A stretch of DNA of 34,377 nucleotides from Mucilaginibacter sp. (GCA_028287925.1 JAQBOS010000161.1:1-34377), one strand, 5' to 3'. Counted from the stretch's first letter, positions 8,014 to 15,970 are shown. Numbers and translations: made by a program. Notes: generated by a model not told the origin, from the letters alone.

Positions 8014-9300
8014 ATGCTATTTCCGGAAGATTTTTTGCATTATGTATGGAAGTTCAGGCTTTTTGAGCGGGCCGGATTGCAGACAACTGATGGCGAAGAA
8101 CTGGAGATCTTTTCGGCTGGAATGCATAATTCAGATTCGGGGCCTGATTTTCAAAATGCAAGGATCAGGATAGGGGATACGGTTTGGGCAGGAAATGTGG
8201 AAGTACACATCTCATCGTCCGACTGGCAAAGGCACGGGCATACTACTGATGATTCATATAGCAACGTAATACTGCACGTAGTTTATAATGATGATAAGCC
8301 GCTGGTATTGCCCAACGGCCGCCACGTACCAACACTTGAATTACAAAATCGCATTCCGGATGATCTGTATAACCGTTACCATAACCTGGTTTTTGGCAAT
8401 CAAACCATTATTCCCTGCGAAGCAAATATTGGTTCGGTAGATAGCCTGACCATGCACAATTGGCTCACCCGGGTATTGGTTGAGCGGTTGGAGAAACGTT
8501 CGGCAGCGGTAATTGACGCGCTTAATATTAATCGCGGCGATTGGGAAGAAACCTTTTACCAGTTTTTGGCCGCAAACTTTGGATTTAAAACCAATGCGCT
8601 GCCCTTTGAGCTGCTGGCAAAATCATTGCCGCAAATAACCCTGGCAAAACATAAAAATAATCCATTGCAAATTGAGGCCATGATATTTGGACAGGCCGGA
8701 TTTTTGAACGGAGATCTTAAAGATGAATACCCGCTAAAGCTTAAAAGTGAATATGAATTTCTGCAAAAAAAGTATAAGCTAATACCCATTGAAAACCATT
8801 TATGGAAGTTTATGCGGCTTCGCCCTCAAAACTTTCCAACAATAAGGCTGGCGCAATTTGCCGCGCTGGTGGTACATTCCAACCATTTGCTTTCGAAGGT
8901 GCTGGAGATAAAGGATGTAAAGGCTTTAAGAAACTTATTTTCGGAAATAAAGGTTAACCCCTATTGGGAAGATCATTACCGGTTTGATGTGGAATCAACC
9001 CCTTCGTCAAAAAATATGGGACCGGCCTCAATTGATATATTGCTGTTAAACACTTTGGCATTATTTTTATTCAGTTATGGTAAGCACAACCAAATACAAC
9101 ATTATATTAACCGTTGCTTAAAGCTATTGGAGCATTTACCAAACGAAAACAATAAAATTATAACAGATTTTGCTACCTTAGGGGTGAAAATAGATACCGC
9201 GTTTGAATCGCAGGCTTTGCTTGAACTGAAAAATAACTACTGTAATTATAAGAAATGCCTGCATTGCGGCGTTGGTAATAAGATACTAAAACTGGGCTGA
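8014..9300 (+). CDS. DUF2851 family protein
   Basis: The 428-residue protein has the DUF2851 N-terminus: MLFPEDFLHYVWKFRLF, then SGPDFQNARIRIGDTVWAG and VEVHISSSDWQRHGH. Family function is unknown. The conserved D/H residues in the latter segments look like a metal or nuclease-type active site, but that is inference. The C-terminus carries CNYKKCLHCGVGNKIL, a possible CxxC metal knuckle. Only one base separates its stop from the PspC-like gene, so the two are translated from one message. Confidence 0.85.
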   Translation: MLFPEDFLHYVWKFRLFERAGLQTTDGEELEIFSAGMHNSDSGPDFQNARIRIGDTVWAGNVEVHISSSDWQRHGHTTDDSYSNVILHVVYNDDKPLVLPNGRHVPTLELQNRIPDDLYNRYHNLVFGNQTIIPCEANIGSVDSLTMHNWLTRVLVERLEKRSAAVIDALNINRGDWEETFYQFLAANFGFKTNALPFELLAKSLPQITLAKHKNNPLQIEAMIFGQAGFLNGDLKDEYPLKLKSEYEFLQKKYKLIPIENHLWKFMRLRPQNFPTIRLAQFAALVVHSNHLLSKVLEIKDVKALRNLFSEIKVNPYWEDHYRFDVESTPSSKNMGPASIDILLLNTLALFLFSYGKHNQIQHYINRCLKLLEHLPNENNKIITDFATLGVKIDTAFESQALLELKNNYCNYKKCLHCGVGNKILKLG

Positions 9301-9301
9301 T

Positions 9302-9523
9302 ATGTTGCAAAGGATCCTAACTTTTTTTGAACGATACTCTTTTGGGGTTTGTACTTACCTGGGCGAAAAATTTAATGTTTCCATAGGTAAGATCAGGCTA
9401 TTCTTTATATACTCCTCTTTCCTGGCTGTTGGCTTCCCGCTTATATTTTACATATTTGCCGGCATCGTGCTTGATATCCGCAAGTTTGTAAAAAGGGTGC
9501 ATACCAGGGTTACAGATTTGTAG
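9302..9523 (+). CDS. PspC-like small membrane protein
   Basis: The 73-residue protein matches the PspC domain layout: FGVCTYLGEKFNVSIGKIRL, then a hydrophobic stretch SSFLAVGFPLIFYIFAGIVL and a basic end. In this family the first part lies at the membrane and the rest spans it. The gene is coupled to the DUF2851 gene upstream. The usual length for this stand-alone Bacteroidota form is 60-80 residues. A role in envelope stress is suggested only by the name of the family. Confidence 0.75.
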   Translation: MLQRILTFFERYSFGVCTYLGEKFNVSIGKIRLFFIYSSFLAVGFPLIFYIFAGIVLDIRKFVKRVHTRVTDL

Positions 9524-9560
9524 AGATTTCGGAATTCGGATGTTCGATTTCGGATTTTTT

Positions 9561-9650
9561 TTGAACCTTGATTCGCTTGATTAAAGGATTTCCTGATCCT
9601 TTACAGTGATAGGATCGTGAAAATCCTAAAATCCTTTAATCGTGGTTCAA
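9561..9650. repeat. Imperfect palindrome made of ATCCTTTAATC words
   Basis: TTGAACC..GATT..GATTAAAGGATTT at 9561-9591 pairs in reverse with AAATCC..AAATCCTTTAATCGTGGTTCAA at 9620-9650. It follows the PspC-like gene and could fold into a long hairpin in RNA. Confidence 0.6.
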
Positions 9651-9692
9651 AAAAATGCATGTTGAGAATTGGTTTTTCAATAAAATAAAAAA

Positions 9693-9787
9693 CATTACGG
9701 GGCACGCAGCAAACTCCCTAAATAAAGATCGCTGCAAGCTGACCGTTATTTGTTGGCCCATAGAAGTTTGCTTTGTACCCCGTAATG
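9693..9787. repeat. Palindromic element with 23-bp arms
   Basis: Arms 9693-9715 and 9765-9787 are reverse complements at 19 of 23 positions; both contain CATTACGGGG and AGCAAACT. Weak similarity extends outward into the TTCAATA words. It lies 3' of the DUF1493-like gene on the minus strand. Confidence 0.55.
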
Positions 9788-9806
9788 GTTTACCTGTATT
9801 GAAGGT

Positions 9807-10301
9807 TTATAATAACTTTCCCGTTATAACGGCATCCTGTAAATTGCTTACCCTGAACCGGGGTTTATAGATCCGGTTTGATAAACGTTTTACCCAGGTA
9901 GCTTTGTAACCAAACACGGTACGGATCACATTAACACTTGTTGAGCCTGTTGGATATCCGTATTTGTACCAGCTAAATTTTGATTGATCAACCCTGAATT
10001 TTTCAGCAAACTCTGCTAAAAACAGGTCTATCTCTATATCAACAATATCCAGATCCAGGTCAATGCTGGTATCAAGGCATAAAGCACCTGGGTCAACCTT
10101 CCTGATTTTGTACCTGGTACAATAATCAACTATAAAATCCTTTAATTGAGGGTGTATATCTTCCATCTGAATTAATAGTTTCGGTATCATTTGAGTTATA
10201 AGACGACAACTTTTCAGGAAGGTTGCATTAAATCTGCCCTTTTTTAAATCTGTATAAAATTTAGTTAGATAGAACTGGTAAAAAGGGTAACGTAATTGCA
10301 A
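9807..10301 (-). CDS. DUF1493-like protein (acyl-carrier-protein-like fold)
   Basis: The central segment DTSIDLDLDIVDIEIDLFLA followed by EFAEKFRVDQSKFSWYKYGYP resembles DUF1493, a small family with a carrier-protein-like helical fold but no phosphopantetheine serine. The 164-residue frame begins at a TTG (10301); ATG codons at 10190 and 10166 are alternatives giving 127 or 119 residues, closer to the usual family length, so the true start is uncertain. The C-terminal part (WVKRLSNRIYKPRFRVSNLQD) is basic. No partner gene adjoins it. Confidence 0.6.
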   Translation of the reverse strand: MQLRYPFYQFYLTKFYTDLKKGRFNATFLKSCRLITQMIPKLLIQMEDIHPQLKDFIVDYCTRYKIRKVDPGALCLDTSIDLDLDIVDIEIDLFLAEFAEKFRVDQSKFSWYKYGYPTGSTSVNVIRTVFGYKATWVKRLSNRIYKPRFRVSNLQDAVITGKLL

Positions 10302-10442
10302 CTTTCAAAAGTTCTAATAAATATACGAATAGTTTCGTATATTATTGTATGGTTGAGCTTATTTTTTATATTATGCTTATATACAGGTATTTAAATTGTA
10401 TTTATTTGATGTGAGCTGACTGTGATTTATAAGTGAAAAAGC

Positions 10443-10952
10443 CTAAATGCTTTTCTCCAGCACTACAAGCTCAATAGGTTGGCGTGCAACGCCAAACTTC
10501 TTTTCCACATGAAATGGTTGCATCTCGCCGGTAGCTTTGTAACCACGGCGCTCGTACCAGCATATTAACTCATGCCTTACGCTGATAACCGTCATAGTGA
10601 GGGTATTGATATTTGCCTGTTTTGCATGGGTTTCGGCAGCCAGCAGCAGATCCCGCCCGATACCTTTACCCTGTAATACCGGCGAAACACTGAACATGCC
10701 GATATACAATTTTTGGCCACGCAACTCTAAATAAACGCAGCCGTTTATGCTGCCGTTATCATCGGTATTTTTAAGGATAGTTATGGAAGGATCATCAAAA
10801 TAGCCGTTAAGCGTTTCTTCATCAATCCGTAAACCATCAAGCAAATCGGCTTCGGTGGTCCAGCCTTGTTTTGAAGTTTCGCCGCGGTAGGCGCTGTTCA
10901 CTAAAACATTAAGTTCGGGTATATCTGTTTGGATAGCTTTGGTTACAGGCAT
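10443..10952 (-). CDS. GNAT-family N-acetyltransferase
   Basis: The protein has the acetyl-CoA binding motif VSPVLQGKGIGRDLLLAAE and the downstream strand-helix region ELICWYERRGYKATGEMQPF. It has 169 residues from the ATG at 10952. A longer frame from TTG at 10973 exists, but the promoter at 10971-11001 would start transcription inside it, so the ATG is preferred. The family acetylates small amines, peptides or antibiotics; the substrate here is not evident. Confidence 0.85.
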   Translation of the reverse strand: MPVTKAIQTDIPELNVLVNSAYRGETSKQGWTTEADLLDGLRIDEETLNGYFDDPSITILKNTDDNGSINGCVYLELRGQKLYIGMFSVSPVLQGKGIGRDLLLAAETHAKQANINTLTMTVISVRHELICWYERRGYKATGEMQPFHVEKKFGVARQPIELVVLEKSI

Positions 10953-10970
10953 AATTTTATTATGAAACCG

Positions 10971-11001
10971 CAAACCTAAACTTTTTGATTTTTACCGCAA
11001 A
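10971..11001 (-). promoter_or_regulatory. Bacteroidetes-type promoter for the GNAT gene
   Basis: Read on the minus strand: TTTG at 11001-10998, a 19-base spacer, then TAGGTTTG at 10978-10971. This fits the -33 TTTG and -7 TAnnTTTG consensus. The start codon at 10952 lies 18 bases downstream, giving a very short leader. Confidence 0.65.
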
Positions 11002-11013
11002 TAATTTATGTAA

Positions 11014-11047
11014 AGAAGCAAGAGGTAAGAGGCAAGAAATCAAGAGA
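11014..11047. repeat. Short purine repeat (AAGAGGCAAGAG type)
   Basis: A run of AAGAAGCAAGAGGTAAGAGG and similar words just upstream of the GNAT promoter. It is non-coding simple sequence. Confidence 0.5.
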
Positions 11048-11084
11048 GCGTGGGCAAAATTTAACTTTTTATTTATCAATTAAG

Positions 11085-12254
11085 TTAATTTGAGAATATA
11101 ATATTGATATAATATTCCCCGCTGTTTGAAACCACAATATCTCCTTTTCCGTCGCCATTCAAATCAGCAATAGCAATACCATCCGGAAATGTGCCGGTTT
11201 TTACGGTATAGTTTGCTGCAACCCCATGCTTATTCATTATAAACACAGTAATGCTATTGCTTTTGTAATTGGCAACAGCAATGTCCTTTATCCCATCGCC
11301 ATTTAAATCACCCATAGCAACTCTGCTGGGGGATTCGCCGGTAGCAAAGGGTGATCCCGGCATGGGTTTAAATTTACCTGTTCCATCACCCATTAATATG
11401 GTTAATCCATCGCGCCCTTTATTTTCAGAGGTTATTGTTGGCGAATTGATGATGGCCAGGTCGGGATTGCCATCATGATCAATATCACCAACTGCTACGC
11501 CAAAAGGCGAGTCGCCACAGGCAAATGGCGAACCAGCAGCCTCTTTAAAATTCCCTTTTCCATCCCCTAACAAGATCGTGGTATTATTGCCATCAAGGTT
11601 TGTGGTAATAAGATCAAGGTTGCCATCCTTGTTTAAATCAGCTGATCTGATACTCTGGTAAGGGTTCTTGCCAACCTCAAGATATTTTACCGGAGTATTA
11701 AACCCATGGTTGTTGTTGCCAAACAATACAGCGAGGCGGTTATTCCCCCAACTATCAGTTACCAGGTCGATATTACCATCGCCATTAAAATCACCAGCTA
11801 CCAAACCGTGGGTATGTGGTTTAACTTCAACCGGGAAAGGCGATCCTTTTAAGGGTGTAAAGCTTCCTGAACCATCTCCGGTTAATATAGTTAAATATTT
11901 ACGGTCTGTGTTAGCAAAAGCAAGGTCGGGTTTGCCGTCTTTGTTAAAATCGGCTATCGCAATATCATTTGGCATGTAACCGGCCGTAAATGGTGAACCT
12001 TTTGCTTCGCTGAAGTTTCCTTTGCCTGTTCCTATAAGTATGGTTACACTGCTGTCTTCAACATTCGCAATAACCAGGTCTTTAATTTTGTCCCTGTTCA
12101 GGTCGGCAATTTCAACGCTGAAAGGTTTATTGCGGACCTTTAATTTTTTAACTTCAGGGTGCCAGGGATTGCTTATTTGAGAGTAATTGTTTTTAAACCC
12201 ATTGATGAAAATGCCACCGACAATCACCAAAAGAAACGATGCTATAGTTTTCAT
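11085..12254 (-). CDS. Secreted FG-GAP/VCBS repeat protein, probable seven-bladed propeller
   Basis: The 389-residue protein has an N-terminal signal (MKTIASFLLVIVGGIFINGF). Seven calcium-loop motifs of the form D-x-N-x-D-x-x-x-D follow at about 50-residue spacing, for example DFNKDGKPDLAFAN, DFNGDGNIDLV, DLNKDGNLDLITTN, DIDHDGNPDLAIIN, DLNGDGIKDIAVAN and DLNGDGKGDIVVSN; the first (DLNRDKIKDLVIAN) is degenerate. Each is followed by a TxLxGxGxGxF strand pair. Seven repeats fit a beta-propeller as in integrin alpha chains. The start lies 25 bases after the YceI stop, so it is the second gene of that operon. It is a likely surface or periplasmic binding protein; the ligand is unknown. Confidence 0.88.
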   Translation of the reverse strand: MKTIASFLLVIVGGIFINGFKNNYSQISNPWHPEVKKLKVRNKPFSVEIADLNRDKIKDLVIANVEDSSVTILIGTGKGNFSEAKGSPFTAGYMPNDIAIADFNKDGKPDLAFANTDRKYLTILTGDGSGSFTPLKGSPFPVEVKPHTHGLVAGDFNGDGNIDLVTDSWGNNRLAVLFGNNNHGFNTPVKYLEVGKNPYQSIRSADLNKDGNLDLITTNLDGNNTTILLGDGKGNFKEAAGSPFACGDSPFGVAVGDIDHDGNPDLAIINSPTITSENKGRDGLTILMGDGTGKFKPMPGSPFATGESPSRVAMGDLNGDGIKDIAVANYKSNSITVFIMNKHGVAANYTVKTGTFPDGIAIADLNGDGKGDIVVSNSGEYYINIIFSN

Positions 12255-12279
12255 ATCTATTTAATTGATGCTTAAATTA

Positions 12280-12876
12280 TTACGCTGCCTTAATTAAAAT
12301 ATGTAAAGTTATAACCGGACTTATGAATGCATTATATTTAAAATTTTCGGTTGCTATGTTCCAGTCACGGCGGTTAATGGAAGCGTCGGCGACAGCAACA
12401 AACTCCTGGCCTGAATTTTTTTGGATCCCGGTTTTAAAACTTATCTTTTTGGTTACTCCGTGCATGGTTAAGGTTCCGGTAATTAAGACCTTTCTCAGGT
12501 CTGTAATATCAACATAGGCTACATTGGTAATATCAAACCTGGCAACCGTATATCTGCCGGTATCAAAAAAATTGTCGCCTTTTAAGTTGTTCTCAAGTGT
12601 CTCTTTGTCGGGTGATGTAAGGTCGGTAACCTTCAGGCTTTGCATATCAACCAGTATAAAACCACCCAAAAGCTTTTTATCCTGAAAAGTCAACTTGCCC
12701 GAATATATGTTGATGCTGCCGTCATGAGTTCCTGTTGGTTTTTCGGCATGCCAGGTAACCTTACTTTGGGTCTTATCAACCTCAAGGCTGCTAACTTTGT
12801 CTGTTTTGATTTCTGAATTCCGGTTAAATACACTGCTGTTCACTAACAACAACATACATAAAATGAAAGTTTTCAT
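12280..12876 (-). CDS. YceI-family lipid-binding protein
   Basis: The 198-residue protein has a signal-like N-terminus (MKTFILCMLLLVNSSVF), then the YceI lipocalin-like fold: VDKTQSKVTWHAEKPTGTHD, FDTGRYTVARFDITNV, ITGTLTMHGVTKKISFKTG and NRRDWNIATENF. Such proteins bind polyisoprenoids or other lipids in the periplasm. The start has a strong Shine-Dalgarno for this genome, AAAAGGAGATCATATG on the minus strand, unusual in Bacteroidota and a sign of high expression. It leads an operon with the FG-GAP gene and is divergent from the LytTR regulator at 13085. Confidence 0.9.
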   Translation of the reverse strand: MKTFILCMLLLVNSSVFNRNSEIKTDKVSSLEVDKTQSKVTWHAEKPTGTHDGSINIYSGKLTFQDKKLLGGFILVDMQSLKVTDLTSPDKETLENNLKGDNFFDTGRYTVARFDITNVAYVDITDLRKVLITGTLTMHGVTKKISFKTGIQKNSGQEFVAVADASINRRDWNIATENFKYNAFISPVITLHILIKAA

Positions 12877-12950
12877 ATGATCTCCTTTTAGTTTTTATGA
12901 CAAGATTAGCACGTTACCTGATCATTTTAAATTAAAGTAGACTACATGCC

Positions 12951-13009
12951 AAATTAGTAGATGTACATTAATTAAATATTTGAAACAGATCCGTTTATCT
13001 ACTAAATTT
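12951..13009. promoter_or_regulatory. Inverted repeat in the divergent YceI-LytTR spacer, candidate regulator site
   Basis: AAATTAGTAGAT (12951-12962) and ATCTACTAAATTT (12997-13009) are reverse complements with one extra T. The first is followed at once by the palindrome ATGTACAT. The second arm overlaps the -7 box of the promoter for the LytTR gene, so a protein bound here could block that promoter. Which protein binds is inference. Confidence 0.45.
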
Positions 13010-13010
13010 G
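12979..13010 (+). promoter_or_regulatory. Bacteroidetes-type promoter for the LytTR gene
   Basis: TTTG at 12979-12982, a 20-base spacer, and TAAATTTG at 13003-13010 match the -33/-7 consensus exactly. The leader to the ATG at 13085 would be about 65-70 bases. Confidence 0.7.
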
Positions 13011-13084
13011 ATGTTGGTCTATTGGATTATCCGTTCATCTGATTTATGCTCATTTTTGAATAAATCAATTAAACAAACAGAAGT

Positions 13085-13870
13085 ATGAAGTGGCCAATAT
13101 TAAAACGATTATTATACCTGGGTTTCTGGATAATTATCACGCTGATATTTTTGTATGACAGGCTGTACCTTATTCAAAAGGCAGGGCTTGGTCATTTTAC
13201 AGAATGCACCGTAGTTAGGCTCGCATTAATTATTTCGTTGGCTTACCTGCATCTTTATTACCTGATCCCACGCTATTTTTCGAACAAGGAATACTTAAAG
13301 TATTTTACCTTTTTGGTTTTATCGCTGGGGTTGTATGTGAGCCTGCAAAGCCTTTATGATATTTACCTGTATGGCTTTGTTATTGGCGCGGTTAGCTATC
13401 GCGATTTTTGGTATTCGTTCCCGTTTAATTTTATTACTACCGCATGGTATTTGTTGCTAACCGTTGCTTTTAAGCTGAGCGTTGACTGGTACGAACAAAG
13501 AAATGAGGTTTTAAAATTGCAGGAAGAATTAAGCCGCGTGCCCGCTTTTGTTAATACTGAAAAGGACGGCGAATACCTGTTTTTAAAATCGGGTACCAAA
13601 AAATTAAAAACACCTATAGCAAGCGTTACCTACATACAGGGATTAAAAGATTATTCCGTTGTTTATACCGACGAGGGTAAAATAATAATAAAGGGCACGT
13701 TGAAAAGTGTTGAAGAATTATTCCCCGAGAAACATTTTACCCGGATCCATAAATCATACATGGTTACAAACAGTAAAATAAAGCTGCTGGAGAGCAATAA
13801 AGTGGTGCTGACAAACGGCACCAGTGTCCCCATTGGCCGCAGCTATAAGCACCTGCTTGATTTTTCATAA
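13085..13870 (+). CDS. Membrane-anchored LytTR transcription regulator (one-component)
   Basis: The 261-residue protein has four predicted membrane helices (about 8-25, 43-60, 75-93 and 113-130), a charged helix (WYEQRNEVLKLQEELSRV), and a C-terminal LytTR DNA-binding domain from about 160 (YLFLKSGTKKLKTPIASVTY, then HFTRIHKSYMVT and VPIGRSYKHLL). The membrane part resembles that of LytS-type kinases, but the PHFLFN box and ATPase domain are absent, as is a receiver domain. It thus joins sensor and DNA-binding parts directly. It is divergent from yceI and probably regulates that operon and itself through the shared spacer. Confidence 0.88.
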   Translation: MKWPILKRLLYLGFWIIITLIFLYDRLYLIQKAGLGHFTECTVVRLALIISLAYLHLYYLIPRYFSNKEYLKYFTFLVLSLGLYVSLQSLYDIYLYGFVIGAVSYRDFWYSFPFNFITTAWYLLLTVAFKLSVDWYEQRNEVLKLQEELSRVPAFVNTEKDGEYLFLKSGTKKLKTPIASVTYIQGLKDYSVVYTDEGKIIIKGTLKSVEELFPEKHFTRIHKSYMVTNSKIKLLESNKVVLTNGTSVPIGRSYKHLLDFS

Positions 13871-13894
13871 ATAGCCAGATGCTATAGCATTAAG

Positions 13895-14230
13895 TTACAA
13901 GCTCTTATAATCCTCGCGCGCCGGGCTAAAAATATCTATCAGCCTGCAATCGGTTATGGCCGTGCCGCCGTGCCATACATTTGAAGGCACTATGGCAAAC
14001 AAACCGGTATTAAGCAATTGCGGGATGTCATTAACCGTTAACTCAAATTCGCCCTCAATAACAAAGGAGCATTGTTCATGGATATGCCTGTGCCGGGGCA
14101 CCGAGCAGCCTGCTTTAACCTCAATAAAATTGATGGTATTGGTTTCGGTATGAATTAATTTAGAGAAAAAGCCGGGTGCTATCTCTTTGGTTTCAATATC
14201 GTCAAAATGGTGGAAAATGGATGTGTCCAT
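13895..14230 (-). CDS. Cupin-domain protein
   Basis: The 111-residue single-domain cupin carries motif 1 as GCSVPRHRHIHEQCSFVIEG with metal ligands H47 and H49 and probably E52 or Q53, and motif 2 with H87 in VPSNVWHGG. It is likely a small metal-binding enzyme or binding protein of unknown substrate. It converges with the LytTR gene (24-base gap), and its 5' side adjoins the MITE-like element. Confidence 0.85.
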   Translation of the reverse strand: MDTSIFHHFDDIETKEIAPGFFSKLIHTETNTINFIEVKAGCSVPRHRHIHEQCSFVIEGEFELTVNDIPQLLNTGLFAIVPSNVWHGGTAITDCRLIDIFSPAREDYKSL

Positions 14231-14265
14231 AGTTGTCTATATTTCAATTGTAAGGTTAGAACAAT

Positions 14266-14439
14266 CAATGTTGCTTAGTTAAGGAAAAACACAAAAATAA
14301 TGCTCCCCATAAGCATTGTAGCCCCACCCAACCCTCCCCTGAAGGGAGGGCTTTAAAAAGCGCGAAGCTAAAGTCTCCCCTACCGGGGGAGATTTAGAGG
14401 GGGCTTAATCATTAGGGTTTCCTTAACTAATAACATTTG
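14266..14439. mobile_element. MITE-like element with terminal inverted repeats and 9-bp target duplication
   Basis: The 174-bp element is bounded by the direct repeat TAGAACAAT at 14257-14265 and 14440-14448. Its ends are inverted repeats of 22 bp (14266-14287 and 14418-14439) that begin CAA and share TTAGTTAAGGAAA. Inside is a second palindrome (about 14319-14407) of C-rich and G-rich words (CCCTCCCC, GGGGGAG). There is no coding capacity. The layout is that of a non-autonomous transposon moved by a transposase in trans; a 9-bp duplication occurs in several IS families, so the parent cannot be named. Confidence 0.72.
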
Positions 14440-14542
14440 TAGAACAATATTAAAAATTAAAAAACATTTATCTTTAATAATTAAAAAACCGGAAGCATAA
14501 ATTAAGGTTTATCTTTATTATCGGTTTTTACAACCATTTACT

Positions 14543-15475
14543 ATGGCATTTATTGATTACTACAAGGTTTTAGGTGTTGATAAAAAGGCATCGGAAAAAG
14601 ATATTAAAAGCGCATACAGGAAGCTTGCCCGCAAGTACCATCCCGATTTAAACCCCAACGATGCGGAGGCTCACAAAAAATTCCAGCAACTGAACGAGGC
14701 TAATGAAGTGTTAAGCGATGCGGAAAAGCGAAAGAAGTACGATCAGTATGGCGAAAACTGGCAACACGGACCCGAATATGAGGAGGCCCGGCAGCAGCAA
14801 AGCAGGGGACCCAGCGGCGGTTTTGGCGGCGGCACATCTTCAGGTTTTGAAGATTTTGGCGGCGATGATTTTTCTGATTTCTTTCAATCCATGTTTGGTG
14901 GCGGAGGCGGGGCCGGAACGCGGGGAGCAAGACAGGCCAAATATCGCGGACAGGATTTTAACGCGGAGCTACGCCTCAGTTTAAGAGAAGCGGCCGAAAC
15001 GCATAAGCAAACGTTAACCGTAAATGGTAAAAACATCCGCATAACTATACCCGCGGGTATTGAAAATGGCCAGACCATAAAAATTGCAGGCCATGGCGGG
15101 GCGGGTGTTAATGGCGGTCCGGCGGGCGATCTGTATATTACTTTCCTTATTGCTGATGACCCCAGGTTTAAACGAAATGGCAGCGACCTGTATGCCGGCG
15201 CAAAACTTGATATATATACTGCGGTACTTGGCGGCGAGGTAACGGTTGATACGCTGGATAGCAAGGTAAAGATCAAAGTAAAGCCCGAAACCCAAAACGG
15301 TACAAAAGTGAAACTGAAGGGAAAAGGCTTGCCGGTTTACAAAAAAGAAGGCCAGTTTGGCGATCTTTATATTACCTATGAGATCCTGATCCCAACAAAC
15401 CTTACCGAAAAACAGAAAAAGCTATTTGAGGAGATTCGTGAAGATAGCCCCCCCAACCCCCTAAAGGGGGAGTAG
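14543..15475 (+). CDS. cbpA: Curved-DNA-binding-type DnaJ co-chaperone (CbpA)
   Basis: The 310-residue protein starts with a J-domain ([23 protein letters not shown] at 33-35), has a Gly/Phe-rich linker (about 90-130), then two beta-sandwich substrate domains (about 138-295). It has no cysteine at all, so the DnaJ zinc finger is missing, as in CbpA. CbpA stimulates DnaK and can bind DNA. The cbpM gene follows after 81 bases, supporting the assignment. The last residues (SPPNPLKGE) are encoded by a C-rich/G-rich intergenic repeat that has become part of the frame, so the C-terminus differs from the ancestral one. Confidence 0.92.
   Translation: MAFIDYYKVLGVDKKASEKDIKSAYRKLARKYHPDLNPNDAEAHKKFQQLNEANEVLSDAEKRKKYDQYGENWQHGPEYEEARQQQSRGPSGGFGGGTSSGFEDFGGDDFSDFFQSMFGGGGGAGTRGARQAKYRGQDFNAELRLSLREAAETHKQTLTVNGKNIRITIPAGIENGQTIKIAGHGGAGVNGGPAGDLYITFLIADDPRFKRNGSDLYAGAKLDIYTAVLGGEVTVDTLDSKVKIKVKPETQNGTKVKLKGKGLPVYKKEGQFGDLYITYEILIPTNLTEKQKKLFEEIREDSPPNPLKGE
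15446..15472. repeat. C-rich/G-rich repeat fragment inside the 3' end of cbpA
   Basis: AGCC followed by a C-run, AACCCCCTAAAGGGGGAG. It forms a short hairpin (CCCCCTAAAGGGGG) and resembles the core of the MITE-like element at 14319-14407. It supplies the final codons of cbpA. Confidence 0.6.
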
Positions 15476-15504
15476 AAGTTGGCAGCAGAGGTTAATAAAC
15501 AATT

Positions 15505-15559
15505 TACCAATGAACCAATGACTAATAAACAAGTGAACCATTAAACCAATAAACCGATG
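15505..15559. repeat. AACCAATGA-type simple repeat before cbpM
   Basis: About six degenerate copies of AAACCAATGA words run up to the cbpM start codon, and the last copy supplies the ATG context. It may have replaced the original leader. Confidence 0.55.
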
Positions 15560-15832
15560 GTAAATTTAATAGCAACCAAAGAGATCTGCACCTATCATGA
15601 TGTGGAATATACTTTTATAAATTCGCTTGGAGAGGCGGGATTGGTGAAGCTAAAAGTGGTAAAAAAAGACACCTATGTCCCCGAAACAGAACTGCAAAAG
15701 CTGGAAAAAATGATCAGGATGCATCATGAGCTTGAGATAAACGTGGCCGGGATTGAAGCCATTATCCATTTACTTGACAGGGTTGAACAAATGCAGGAGG
15801 AATTGCGGGTGTTGAGGAACAGGGTGAGGTGA
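15557..15832 (+). CDS. cbpM: Chaperone modulator CbpM
   Basis: The 91-residue protein begins VNLIATKEICTYHDVEYTFI, with TELQKLEKMIRMHHELEINV and a C-terminal coiled coil (IIHLLDRVEQMQEELRVLRN). This matches CbpM, a MerR-like fold that binds the J-domain of CbpA and inhibits it. The position directly behind cbpA supports this. Confidence 0.9.
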   Translation: MVNLIATKEICTYHDVEYTFINSLGEAGLVKLKVVKKDTYVPETELQKLEKMIRMHHELEINVAGIEAIIHLLDRVEQMQEELRVLRNRVR

Positions 15833-15856
15833 AAGGATAACAGATTTTCACCACTA

Positions 15857-15970
15857 TGTCATTGCGAGCGCAGCGTGGCAACCGCACGCACGCATATCGG
15901 CCATGCAAGTTCTACACCTTTCTGTTCGCTCTGTATTGTATGCGATTGCCACGCTGCGCTCGCAATGGCA
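15857..15970. repeat. Palindromic repeat, TGTCATTGCGAGC family
   Basis: Arms 15857-15886 and 15941-15970 are reverse complements at 28 of 30 positions, both containing CATTGCGAGCGCAGCGTGGC, with a 54-base centre. A more degenerate member is at 29689-29779. This kind of REP-like sequence (CATTGCGAGG..GAAGCAAT) is widespread in bacterial spacers. Confidence 0.8.

Noticed and set aside
9655-9870. Plus-strand open frame of 71 codons
   Set aside because: It covers the palindrome at 9693-9787 and overlaps the DUF1493-like gene in antisense; no recognisable domain.
14884-15276. Minus-strand open frame of 130 codons
   Set aside because: It is the antisense of cbpA, with Pro-rich low-complexity content; cbpA has clear domains.
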